Shown here piece after piece: positions 7,503 to 15,098 of a stretch of DNA of 64,000 bases. The notes beneath the pieces are model-generated. The model was not told where the DNA came from, did no database searches, and worked only from the letters and a program-made list of their open reading frames with translations. A program made the translations under genes and the position numbers. Position 1 is the first letter of the stretch, and the number at the start of each line of letters is the position of its first letter. Origin of the DNA: Streptomyces sp. H27-H5 (GTDB lineage: Bacteria > Actinomycetota > Actinomycetes > Streptomycetales > Streptomycetaceae); assembly GCF_026627505.1 (NCBI RefSeq), contig NZ_JAPNLK010000035.1, positions 1 through 64,000 on the forward strand, read 5' to 3'.

Positions 7503-8132
7503 ATGCTCCAGATCACCCTGCCCCGCACCGCGCCCGTCCCGGCCCCGCGAGGTCGCATCGGCAGCGGCTTCTCGCCCGACCCCCGCCGCTACCACCTCTA
7601 CCTCTCCGCCGGCTGTCCGCTCTCGCTCCGGGTGACCACCACCCTGCGCCTCCTCGGTCTCGCCGACTCCGTGGGCACCACCCTGCTCGGCGACCCGTCC
7701 TCCCACGCCGACCTGCGCGCGGCGTACGAGGCCGCCGGCCACCACTACGACGGCACCCTCACCGTTCCCGCGCTCTGTGACACCTGGAGCGGCCGCGTGG
7801 TCAGCAACCACACCCCCGACATCCTCGACGACCTGGTCGTCGGGCTCGCGGGCCGCCCCGACCTGGCGCCGCCCGCCCCCGCCGCGCTCGCGGGCGCCGT
7901 CCGGACGCTCCTGGACGACGCCGCGCCCCCGGCCGGGCGGTCGGCCGCCCTCGCCCTGCTGGAACAGCGCCTGGCCCGGTCCCCGTACGCCCTGGGCGAC
8001 CGGCCGACCGTCACCGACGTCGACCTGTGGGTGGCGCTGCGACATCACCCCGCGGCGGCGGAGGCGGGGCCGTCCGCACGCTCGTACCTGGGTCGTCTCC
8101 GCGCCCATCCGGCCTTCCGTTCGGGCGAGTGA
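7503..8132 (+). CDS. Ecm4/YqjG-like glutathione-transferase-family protein (short)
   Basis: 209 residues; the ATG at 7503 follows GAGGAGAG. The N-terminal thioredoxin-like part has R-Y-H-L-Y-L-S-A-G-C-P-L-S-L-R, aligning with the R-Y-H-L-Y-...-C-P-W-A-H-R active site of glutathionyl-hydroquinone reductases. The catalytic Cys is kept but the W-A-H-R part is changed. The stretch T-V-P-A-L-C-D-T-W-S-G-R-V-V-S-N matches the family's T-V-P-V-L-W-D-...-I-V-S-N-E segment. A C-terminal all-helical GST domain follows, ending with the G-D-R-P-T-V-T-D-V-D-L-W motif. It is much shorter than typical Ecm4 proteins (~320). Streptomyces make mycothiol rather than glutathione, so the thiol partner is open. 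Confidence 0.75.
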   Translation: MLQITLPRTAPVPAPRGRIGSGFSPDPRRYHLYLSAGCPLSLRVTTTLRLLGLADSVGTTLLGDPSSHADLRAAYEAAGHHYDGTLTVPALCDTWSGRVVSNHTPDILDDLVVGLAGRPDLAPPAPAALAGAVRTLLDDAAPPAGRSAALALLEQRLARSPYALGDRPTVTDVDLWVALRHHPAAAEAGPSARSYLGRLRAHPAFRSGE

Positions 8133-8152
8133 ATCGGGGGCGGAGGGGGTGC

Positions 8153-8212
8153 GTGCAACGAATCACCGTTCGACCCGCCGAATGCGCAACGAATCGATCC
8201 TCCGAGCGCAAC
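8153..8212 (+). promoter_or_regulatory. Three phased G-Y-GCAA-C half-sites upstream of davA
   Basis: GTGCAACGAATC at 8153-8164, GCGCAACGAATC at 8184-8195 and GCGCAAC at 8206-8212. The steps are 31 and 22 bases, matching the 30 and 21 of the permease promoter (2527-2584). The set ends 77 bases before the davA ATG. Candidate operator for an Lrp/AsnC-type regulator. Confidence 0.5.
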
Positions 8213-8289
8213 GGTGACGGCTTGCCCCGGTCGAACGCCCGAACGTACCGTCTAATGACCCCCTCCCCACCTGTCACAGAGGTACGCCC

Positions 8290-9090
8290 ATGCCCCCGCT
8301 GCGCACCGCCCTCCTCCAGAGCTCCGGACGGCTCGGCGACACCGCCGCGAACCTGAAGGCGCTCGACGAGGCCGCGGCGCGTGCCGCACAGGGCGGGGCC
8401 GGGCTCCTCGTGACCTCGGAGATGTTCCTGACCGGCTACGCGCTGGACCTCCAGGACATCCCCGGCATCGCCGAACCGGCCGACGGCCCGTCCGCCGTCG
8501 CCATCGGCGACATCGCCCGCCGCCACGGCGTCGCCGTCCTGTACGGCTACCCGGAGCGCGCGGGCGACGCCGTCTTCAACTCCGCGCAGCTCATCGGTCC
8601 CGACGGGACCGCGCTCGCGAACCACCGCAAGACCCACCTCTTCGGCGGCTTCGAACAGGACGCCTTCACCCCCGGCGACACCCCCGTCGTCCAGGCGGAC
8701 CTGAACGGCCTCCGCATCGGCATCCTGATCTGCTACGACGTGGAGTTCCCCGAGAACGTCCGCGCGCACGCGCTGGCCGGCACCGACCTCCTCCTGGTCC
8801 CGACCGCGCAGATGCACCCGTTCCAGTTCGTCGCCGAGCAACTGGTCCCCGTCCGGGCCTTCGAGAACCAGATGTACATCGCGTACGTCAACCGCACCGG
8901 CCCCGAGGGCGAGTTCGAGTTCGTCGGCCTCAGCTGCCTGGCCGGCCCCGACGGGGTCACCCGCACCCGGGCCGGCCGCGGCGAGGAACTCGTCTTCGGC
9001 GAGGCCGACCCGGAACTGCTGCGGGCCTCGCGCGAGACCAACCCCTACCTGCGCGACCGCCGCCCGGGGCTCTACGCCTCGTTGGTCTGA
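8290..9090 (+). CDS. davA: 5-aminovaleramidase-like carbon-nitrogen hydrolase (DavA type)
   Basis: 266-residue nitrilase-superfamily amidase with the complete catalytic triad: E44 (T-S-E-M-F), K114 (H-R-K-T-H-L-F) and C148 (I-C-Y-D-V-E-F-P-E). From memory it follows Pseudomonas DavA closely along its length (for example Y-G-Y-P-E-R and E-F-P-E-N-x-R). It would hydrolyse 5-aminovaleramide to 5-aminovalerate and ammonia in the cytoplasm. The assignment rests mainly on pairing with the monooxygenase 83 bases downstream, which makes the amide. The next step genes (davT, davD) are not in the window. Another amide substrate is possible if the partner acts on a different amino acid. Confidence 0.78.
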   Translation: MPPLRTALLQSSGRLGDTAANLKALDEAAARAAQGGAGLLVTSEMFLTGYALDLQDIPGIAEPADGPSAVAIGDIARRHGVAVLYGYPERAGDAVFNSAQLIGPDGTALANHRKTHLFGGFEQDAFTPGDTPVVQADLNGLRIGILICYDVEFPENVRAHALAGTDLLLVPTAQMHPFQFVAEQLVPVRAFENQMYIAYVNRTGPEGEFEFVGLSCLAGPDGVTRTRAGRGEELVFGEADPELLRASRETNPYLRDRRPGLYASLV

Positions 9091-9173
9091 CCCTCCAGGA
9101 TCCCCCGGGCCCGCCCCCGGTCCGCCCTCCCGCCCCCACCCTGCCCGAGTCCGTTCGCAAGGAGCCGTACCCC

Positions 9174-10871
9174 ATGACGTCCACGGTGCCCACCACCGCC
9201 GTCCCGCACAGCGACGGACAGCCCCCGATCACCATGTTCGGCCCGGACTTCCCGTACGCGTACGACGACTTCCTGGCCCACCCGGCAGGACTCGGCCAGA
9301 TCCCGGCGACGGAGCTCGGCACCGAGGTCGCCGTCATCGGCGGCGGTCTCTCCGGCATCATCTCCGCGTACGAGCTGATGAAGATGGGCCTCAAGCCCGT
9401 CGTCTACGAGGCCGACCAGATCGGCGGCCGGCTGCGCACCGTCGGCTTCGAGGGCGCGGGCACCGAGGAACTGACCGCGGAGATGGGCGCCATGCGCTTC
9501 CCGCCGTCCTCCACGGCCCTCCAGCACTACATCGACCTCGTCGGCCTGGTCACCGAGCCCTTCCCGAACCCGCTCGCCGAGGCCACCCCCTCGACGGTCG
9601 TGGACCTCAAGGGCGAGACCCACTACGCCGAGACCATCGCCGACCTCCCGCAGGTCTACCGCGACGTCGCCGCCGCGTGGAACGCCTGCCTCGACGAGGG
9701 CGCCGACTTCTCCGACATGAACACCGCGATGCGCGAGCGGGACGTCCCGCGCATCCGCGAGATCTGGGCCAAGCTCGTCGAGAAGCTCGACGACGAGACC
9801 TTCTACGGGTTCCTCTGCAAGTCCGAGGCCTTCCAGTCCTTCCGCAAGCGCGAGATCTTCGGCCAGGTCGGCTTCGGCACGGGCGGCTGGGACACCGACT
9901 TCCCGAACTCCATCCTGGAGATCCTCCGCGTCGTCTACACCGAGGCGGACGACCACCACCGCGGCATCGTCGGCGGCTCGCAGCAGCTGCCCCTGCGCCT
10001 GTGGGACCGGGCACCCGGCAAGATCGTGCACTGGGCCCAGGGCACCTCGCTGTCCACCCTGCACGACGGCACCCCGCGCCCGGCGGTCACCCGCCTGCAC
10101 CGCACGGCCGGCAACCGGATCACGGTCACCGACGCCACCGGCGACATCCGCACGTACCGCGCCGCGATCTTCACCGCGCAGTCGTGGATGCTGCTGTCCA
10201 AGATCGAGTGCGACGACACGCTCTTCCCGATCGACCACTGGACGGCGATCGAGCGCACCCACTACATGGAGTCCAGCAAGCTCTTCATCCCCGTGGACCG
10301 GCCGTTCTGGCTGGACAAGGACGAGGAGACGGGCCGCGACGTCATGTCGATGACCCTCACGGACCGCATGACCCGTGGCACGTACCTGCTGGACAACGGC
10401 CCGGACAAGCCCGCCGTCATCTGCCTCTCGTACACCTGGTGCGACGACAGCCTCAAGTGGCTGCCGCTGTCCGCGAACGAGCGGATGGAGGTCATGCTGA
10501 AGTCCCTCGGCGAGATCTACCCGAAGGTCGACATCCGCCGCCACATCATCGGCAACCCGGTGACCGTGTCCTGGGAGAACGAGCCCTACTTCATGGGCGC
10601 GTTCAAGGCGAACCTGCCCGGCCACTACCGCTACCAGCGCCGCCTGTTCACCCACTTCATGCAGGACCGCCTCCCCGAGGACAAGCGCGGCATCTTCCTC
10701 GCGGGCGACGACATCTCCTGGACGGCCGGCTGGGCCGAAGGCGCCGTACAGACCGCCCTCAACGCGGTCTGGGGCGTCATGCACCACCTCGGCGGCACGA
10801 CCGACACCACGAACCCGGGTCCGGGCGACGTCTACGACGACATCGCGCCGGTGGAGCTCCCGGAGGACTGA
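9174..10871 (+). CDS. davB: L-lysine 2-monooxygenase-like flavoenzyme (DavB type)
   Basis: 565-residue FAD-dependent amine oxidase-superfamily enzyme. The ATG at 9174 follows AAGGAG. It opens with the family stretch F-G-P-D-F-P-Y-A-Y-D-D-F, then the dinucleotide-binding G-G-G-L-S-G at 56-61 with an acidic strand end (E79) and G-G-R-L-R. The C-terminal FAD segment is A-G-D-D-I-S-W-T-A-G-W-A-E-G-A-V-Q-T. From memory this tracks Pseudomonas DavB more closely than tryptophan monooxygenase IaaM. DavB converts L-lysine plus O2 to 5-aminovaleramide, CO2 and water. Arrangement with davA as one operon supports lysine catabolism through 5-aminovalerate. Substrate specificity within the family cannot be fixed by reading alone. 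Confidence 0.8.
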   Translation: MTSTVPTTAVPHSDGQPPITMFGPDFPYAYDDFLAHPAGLGQIPATELGTEVAVIGGGLSGIISAYELMKMGLKPVVYEADQIGGRLRTVGFEGAGTEELTAEMGAMRFPPSSTALQHYIDLVGLVTEPFPNPLAEATPSTVVDLKGETHYAETIADLPQVYRDVAAAWNACLDEGADFSDMNTAMRERDVPRIREIWAKLVEKLDDETFYGFLCKSEAFQSFRKREIFGQVGFGTGGWDTDFPNSILEILRVVYTEADDHHRGIVGGSQQLPLRLWDRAPGKIVHWAQGTSLSTLHDGTPRPAVTRLHRTAGNRITVTDATGDIRTYRAAIFTAQSWMLLSKIECDDTLFPIDHWTAIERTHYMESSKLFIPVDRPFWLDKDEETGRDVMSMTLTDRMTRGTYLLDNGPDKPAVICLSYTWCDDSLKWLPLSANERMEVMLKSLGEIYPKVDIRRHIIGNPVTVSWENEPYFMGAFKANLPGHYRYQRRLFTHFMQDRLPEDKRGIFLAGDDISWTAGWAEGAVQTALNAVWGVMHHLGGTTDTTNPGPGDVYDDIAPVELPED

Positions 10872-10892
10872 CCCCTCCCGGACCCCGTGACC

Positions 10893-10931
10893 ACGGGCCG
10901 CCCCCGCGCCGACAGCGCGGCGGCGGCCCGT
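10893..10931 (+). terminator. Terminator after davB
   Basis: Interrupted long hairpin: ACGGGCCGCC at 10893-10902 pairs with GGCGGCCCGT at 10922-10931, with an inner GCGC stem. It begins 22 bases after the davB stop and is followed by TCTC. Confidence 0.65.
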
Positions 10932-10981
10932 TCTCATGCCCGGCGCCCGTTCCCACATCCCGCGGCCCGTTCTCGTGCCCG
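10923..10981. repeat. Three ~20-base tandem repeats downstream of davB
   Basis: GCGGCCCGTTCTCATGCCCG at 10923-10942, a diverged copy GCGCCCGTTCCCACATCCC at 10943-10961, and GCGGCCCGTTCTCGTGCCCG at 10962-10981. The outer copies differ at one base. The array overlaps the right arm of the terminator and abuts the end of the convergent gene. Confidence 0.8.
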
Positions 10982-10992
10982 CCGCCGTCTCG

Positions 10993-11580
10993 TCACGCGC
11001 GCCGCAGCCAGATCGACTTCCAGCGTTCCTCGCGGGCGGCGGCCACGGCCGGCTCGAACCCGGTGTCCCGCCGGCCCAGGCCCACCCCGCACCCCGCGCA
11101 CAACCGGTACACCCGGTGACCGGTGCGCAGCTCCCGCGTGCCGCGGTCCCGCGCGCAGACCGGGCAGACGGGCGGCGGCCACGGGCCGGCGCCGGCCCGC
11201 AGGATGCTCGGCATCACGACCGGGAGCGGCGCGTCCGGATGGAACCCGGGGTCCGGGCAGTGCAGCCGACGCCAGGGCTCCGGCGGGCGCGGAACGCGCA
11301 CACCGGCCCGTTTCTGCGCCCGGCGCAGCTCCTGCCAGGGGCGGAACGCCGCGAACCAGACCTCGCGCGCCGCGTGCAGCTCCTCCACCGCCCGCACCAC
11401 CGCGTCCGGATCCCGTTCCAGGTCGGCGGGGATGCGGGCGCTGCGCGCGAGGTGGTCGAAGGTGGCGCGGAATCCGTACGGGGCGAACTCCGTGACGCAG
11501 GTGCGCAGTGCGGCGAACCGTCGCCGAGGCGTACGGGTCGGGTCGAGGACCCGCAGGCGATGGGTGGCGAAGCTGCTCAC
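10993..11580 (-). CDS. Conserved hypothetical protein with C-terminal zinc ribbon
   Basis: 195 residues if the GTG at 11580 is used (V-S-S-F-A-T-H-R-L...). A GTG at 11616 is also possible. Neither has a strong ribosome site. The C-terminal third carries C-P-V-C ... C-A-G-C, a four-cysteine zinc ribbon; the rest is charged and helical with W-F-A-A-F-R-P-W-Q-E. It lies directly after the DUF5995 gene on the same strand, so the two are probably cotranscribed. Function unknown. Confidence 0.6.
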   Translation of the reverse strand: MSSFATHRLRVLDPTRTPRRRFAALRTCVTEFAPYGFRATFDHLARSARIPADLERDPDAVVRAVEELHAAREVWFAAFRPWQELRRAQKRAGVRVPRPPEPWRRLHCPDPGFHPDAPLPVVMPSILRAGAGPWPPPVCPVCARDRGTRELRTGHRVYRLCAGCGVGLGRRDTGFEPAVAAAREERWKSIWLRRA

Positions 11581-11623
11581 CGGGGGAGCGTAGCCGGCGG
11601 CCCGTCCCGCCCGCACGGGGGTT

Positions 11624-12265
11624 TCAGCCGCGCGGGGTGAGCAGGCAGCGGCCGACCAGTCCGACGCCGGCGTCCAGGGAGTCGGCGAACTCCTCGGCCA
11701 GTTCGGGGGCGCGCCGCAGCGTCCACAGCAGGCGGGCGGCGGACCAGGCGCCGGCCCGGGCGCGCTCCAGGCTCCACGACCCCACCAGGTGCGTCAACGG
11801 GTCGGCGATCTCCAGCAGGTCGGGGCCCGGCATCAGGTCCTCGCGGATCTGCTCCTCCAGGGAGACCAGGGTGTCGCCGACCCGGTCGAAGTCCCCTTCC
11901 AGGGCGGCCGGTTCACAGTCCAGGTGGCGGCAGGTGGCCACCACGGCCAGCGCCAGGTCGTGTCCGATGTGCGCGTTGATGCCGGCCAGCGCGTGCTGGA
12001 GGGGCCGGATCCCGGGGTGTCGGCGGTACTGGAGGAGCGGACGCCAGCAGGCCGGGGCCCGCTCCGCCTCCACGGCAGCCAGGTAGCGCTCGGCGAAGCA
12101 CACGCTGAGGGTCTGCGCCCTGCGCGGGGCGGGGAACGCCCCGCGCGCGAGCCGTTCGTGCAGCGTCTGCGTCACCGTCAGGTACACCCGGTTGAAGACG
12201 GCCACACCGTCCTGCGCGGGGAGCCGCTCTTCCAGGGCGCGCATCCGCGCGAGCACCGCTTCCAT
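11624..12265 (-). CDS. DUF5995-family protein
   Basis: 213 residues, ATG at 12265. Almost entirely helical with the conserved G-I-N-A-H-I-G-H-D-L-A-L-A-V core that marks DUF5995 as I recall it; the His/Asp cluster suggests metal binding. No signal peptide or membrane segment. No function is established for the family. It ends 8-44 bases before the zinc-ribbon gene, depending on that gene's start. Confidence 0.72.
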   Translation of the reverse strand: MEAVLARMRALEERLPAQDGVAVFNRVYLTVTQTLHERLARGAFPAPRRAQTLSVCFAERYLAAVEAERAPACWRPLLQYRRHPGIRPLQHALAGINAHIGHDLALAVVATCRHLDCEPAALEGDFDRVGDTLVSLEEQIREDLMPGPDLLEIADPLTHLVGSWSLERARAGAWSAARLLWTLRRAPELAEEFADSLDAGVGLVGRCLLTPRG

Positions 12266-12341
12266 GGGAGGCAGCGTCGCAGCAGGAACGCGCCGTGTGG
12301 GGAACTTGGCCGTGCGCTTCGCCGGTTCGGGCGAAGCCGCG

Positions 12342-13748
12342 TCAACCCCGCTTGTCCCCGGGCCCGTCCTCGCCCTCCGGGCCGTCGTAGTCGGAGGTGC
12401 CCGAGTCGAGCAGCGGCTCCTCCCGCTTCATGTGCGCCGGGGCGAAGTACCGCAGCGTGTGGTAGCCGGTGATCACCACGATGGTGCCGAGCGCGATGCC
12501 GCCCAACTCGAAGCTGTCGGTGACGTTCAGCGTGACGCCGCCGATGCCGATGATGATGCCCGCCGCGGCCGGCACCAGGTTCAGCGGATTGCGCAGGTCC
12601 ACCCGGCCGCTGATCCAGATCTGGGCGCCGAGCAGGCCGATCATGCCGTAGAGGATCACGGTGATGCCGCCCAGCACCCCGCCGGGGATGGCCGCGACGA
12701 CCGCGCCGAACTTCGGGCACAGGCCGAAGAGCAGGGCGAAGCCGGCGGCGGCCCAGTAGGCGGCCGTCGAGTAGACCCGGGTGGCCGCCATGACGCCGAT
12801 GTTCTCGGAGTAGGTGGTGTTGGGCGGGCCGCCCACCGCCGTGGACAGCATCGACGCGGCCCCGTCGGCCGCGATGGCGGTGCCGAGCTTGTCGTCGAGC
12901 GGGTCGCCGGTCATCTCGCCGACGGCCTTGATGTGCCCGGCGTTCTCCGCGATCAGCGCGATGACCACCGGCAACGCGATGAGGATCGCCGACCATTCGA
13001 AGGCCGGCGCGTGGAAGCTCGGCAGCCCGATCCAATCGGCCCTGGAGACCCCGGAGAGGTCGAGCCGCCAGTGGTCGACCTTGTCCGGCCCGCCCGTGGT
13101 CGAGTAGATCTTGCCGAAGACCAGGTCGAGGATCCAGGAGAGCGCGTACCCGAAGACGAGGCCCAGGAAGATCGCGATCCGGGACCAGAATCCCCGCAGA
13201 CACACCACGGCGAGTCCGGTGACCAGCATGGTGAGCAGCGCCGTCCACTGGTCCTGCGGCCAGTACGTCGAGGCCGTCACGGGCGCCAGGTTGAAGCCGA
13301 TCAGCATCACCACCGCGCCGGTCACCACCGGCGGCATCGCCGCGTGGATGATCCGCGCCCCGAACCGCTGGACCGCGAGGCCCGCGAGGAACAGCGCCAC
13401 GCCGACCACGAACACCGCGCCCGTCACGACCGCGCTGTCCCCGCCGCCCGCCCGGATCGCGGCCGCGACCCCGACGAAGGCGAGCGAACAGCCCAGGTAC
13501 GAGGGGACCCGACCGCGCGTCGCGAGCAGGAAGATGATCGTCGCGACGCCCGACATCATGATGGCCAGGTTCGGGTCCAGGCCCATCAGGACCGGCGCCA
13601 CGAAACTCGCGCCGAACATGGCCACCACGTGCTGGGCGCCGAGCCCGGCCGTCCGCGGCCACGACAGCCGCTCATCGGGCCGCACCACCGCGCCGGGGGC
13701 GGGGGTCCGCCCGTCTCCGTGCAGGGTCCAGCGCACGCCGAAGCCCAT
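12342..13748 (-). CDS. Uracil/xanthine permease (NCS2 family)
   Basis: 468-residue membrane transporter for nucleobases. I chose the ATG at 13748 (M-G-F-G-V-R-W-T-L) over upstream starts because streptomycete homologues, as I remember them, begin there. About 12-14 hydrophobic segments; NCS2 hallmarks are A-E-N-A-G-H-I-K-A-V-G (substrate/proton site on TM8) and G-G-P-P-N-T-T-Y-S-E-N-I-G on the next helix. UraA-like uracil uptake is the most likely role; xanthine or other bases remain possible. The tail is acidic and cytoplasmic. Confidence 0.85.
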   Translation of the reverse strand: MGFGVRWTLHGDGRTPAPGAVVRPDERLSWPRTAGLGAQHVVAMFGASFVAPVLMGLDPNLAIMMSGVATIIFLLATRGRVPSYLGCSLAFVGVAAAIRAGGGDSAVVTGAVFVVGVALFLAGLAVQRFGARIIHAAMPPVVTGAVVMLIGFNLAPVTASTYWPQDQWTALLTMLVTGLAVVCLRGFWSRIAIFLGLVFGYALSWILDLVFGKIYSTTGGPDKVDHWRLDLSGVSRADWIGLPSFHAPAFEWSAILIALPVVIALIAENAGHIKAVGEMTGDPLDDKLGTAIAADGAASMLSTAVGGPPNTTYSENIGVMAATRVYSTAAYWAAAGFALLFGLCPKFGAVVAAIPGGVLGGITVILYGMIGLLGAQIWISGRVDLRNPLNLVPAAAGIIIGIGGVTLNVTDSFELGGIALGTIVVITGYHTLRYFAPAHMKREEPLLDSGTSDYDGPEGEDGPGDKRG

Positions 13749-13827
13749 GTTCCACCACTCCCGTTTCACCAACCGGTCAACCATCCGGGCCGCACCGCGT
13801 GTCGAACCACGGGAGCCAGCCGACATA

Positions 13828-15042
13828 TTACGGCCGGATTCGAGCGGTTTCGTCCCGGTTGGTCGCGACGGCCTTGCCCGCCGAGGGCTTCGGGCGCAGC
13901 ACGGCGGCCCCCACCACCAGCGCGAGCGCCAGCGACGTGACCAGACCGAAGGAGACCACGAGCGAGGTCGCGTCCGCCACCGCGCCGATCGCCGACGGTG
14001 CGATCAGGCCGGAGGTGTACGTGATCGTCGCCACCCCGGCGATCGCCTGGGCCGGCGCCGGACCGCTGCGCGCCGCCGCCGCGAACGCCAACGGGACCAC
14101 GACCGCGATGCCCAGCCCGATCAGTCCGAACCCCGTGAGGGCCCCCGCCGGATGCCGCACGGTCACCACCAACACCCCGCCCAGGGTGGCCAACACGCCG
14201 CCCACGCGGACGGTGCGCACCGCACCGAACCGGTCCACCACCCGGTCCCCGACGAGCCGCGCGACGGCCATCGTCAGCGCGAACGCGGTGGTCGAGGCGG
14301 CGGCCAGACCCGCGTCCGTGTGCAGCACGTCCCGCAGGTACACGGCGGACCAGTCGAGACTCGCGCCCTCCGCGAAGACCGCGCAGAAGCCGATCGCGCC
14401 GATCAACAGCGCCGACCTCGGGGGCAGGGCGAAGCCCGGCGGCGCCTCCGCGTTCTCCGCGCTGCGTAGGTCCAGCACGCCCCGTACGGCGAACAGCCCG
14501 GCCGCGGTCAGCGCGAGCGCGGCGATCAGGTGGTGCAGGCGGGCGTCGGCCCCGGTGTGGGCCGCGAGCGTGCCGGCCGCCGAGCCGAGGAGCGCGCCCA
14601 CGCTCCACATGCCGTGCAGCGAGGACATGATCGAGCGGCCCATCCGGTTCTCGGTCTCCACGCCGAGCGCGTTCATGGCCACGTCCGCCATCCCCGCGCT
14701 CGCCCCGTAGACGAACAGCGCGAGGCAGAGCGTCACCAGGTTCGGGGCGAGGCTCGGCAGGATCAGCGACAGCGTCCACATCGACAGCAGTCCGCGCAGC
14801 GCGGTGCGCGCGCCGAACCGGTGGTTGATCCGCCCGGCCAGCGGCATGGCGAGCGCCGCTCCCAGGGCGGGGAAGGCAAGTGCGAGCCCCAGGGTGCCGG
14901 CGCTGAGCTGCGCATGGTCCTGGATCCAGGGGATGCGGGTGGCGAAGGAGCCGGTGACGGCGCCGTGGGCGCAGAACACGGCGGCTATGGCGAAGCGGGC
15001 ATGGCGCAGTCGCGCCGGGCTGAGGTCGGTTTCCCCGGTCAT
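13828..15042 (-). CDS. MFS transporter (YbjJ-like)
   Basis: 404 residues from the ATG at 15042; a TTG nine bases upstream is less likely. Twelve predicted transmembrane helices in two halves, with short MFS signatures such as N-H-R-F-G-A-R-T in the first cytoplasmic loop and V-D-R-F-G-A-V-R-T in the matching second-half loop. The overall pattern (A-T-R-I-P-W-I-Q-D-H) resembles the YbjJ group, whose substrates are undefined. It is divergent from a ROK regulator, and the shared 57-base region contains an inverted repeat, so regulation by that protein is likely. Confidence 0.82.
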   Translation of the reverse strand: MTGETDLSPARLRHARFAIAAVFCAHGAVTGSFATRIPWIQDHAQLSAGTLGLALAFPALGAALAMPLAGRINHRFGARTALRGLLSMWTLSLILPSLAPNLVTLCLALFVYGASAGMADVAMNALGVETENRMGRSIMSSLHGMWSVGALLGSAAGTLAAHTGADARLHHLIAALALTAAGLFAVRGVLDLRSAENAEAPPGFALPPRSALLIGAIGFCAVFAEGASLDWSAVYLRDVLHTDAGLAAASTTAFALTMAVARLVGDRVVDRFGAVRTVRVGGVLATLGGVLVVTVRHPAGALTGFGLIGLGIAVVVPLAFAAAARSGPAPAQAIAGVATITYTSGLIAPSAIGAVADATSLVVSFGLVTSLALALVVGAAVLRPKPSAGKAVATNRDETARIRP

Positions 15043-15050
15043 GACACGCA

Positions 15051-15077
15051 AACTATCAGGGACCCTGCCTGATGGTT
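15051..15077. promoter_or_regulatory. Inverted repeat in the MFS/ROK divergent promoter
   Basis: AACTATCAGG (15051-15060), 7-base spacer, CCTGATGGTT (15068-15077). This is a dyad with a single mismatch, centred between the divergent starts. It overlaps the ATG at 15072, which argues that the ROK protein starts further downstream. Candidate operator for the ROK protein. Confidence 0.55.
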
Positions 15078-15098
15078 AATGCCCCGGGACTCCCTAAG

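Noticed and set aside
8273..8279. Second ECF41 -35 box (TGTCACA) before davA
   Set aside because: No CGTC-like element occurs 16 bases downstream, and it would start transcription inside the coding region.
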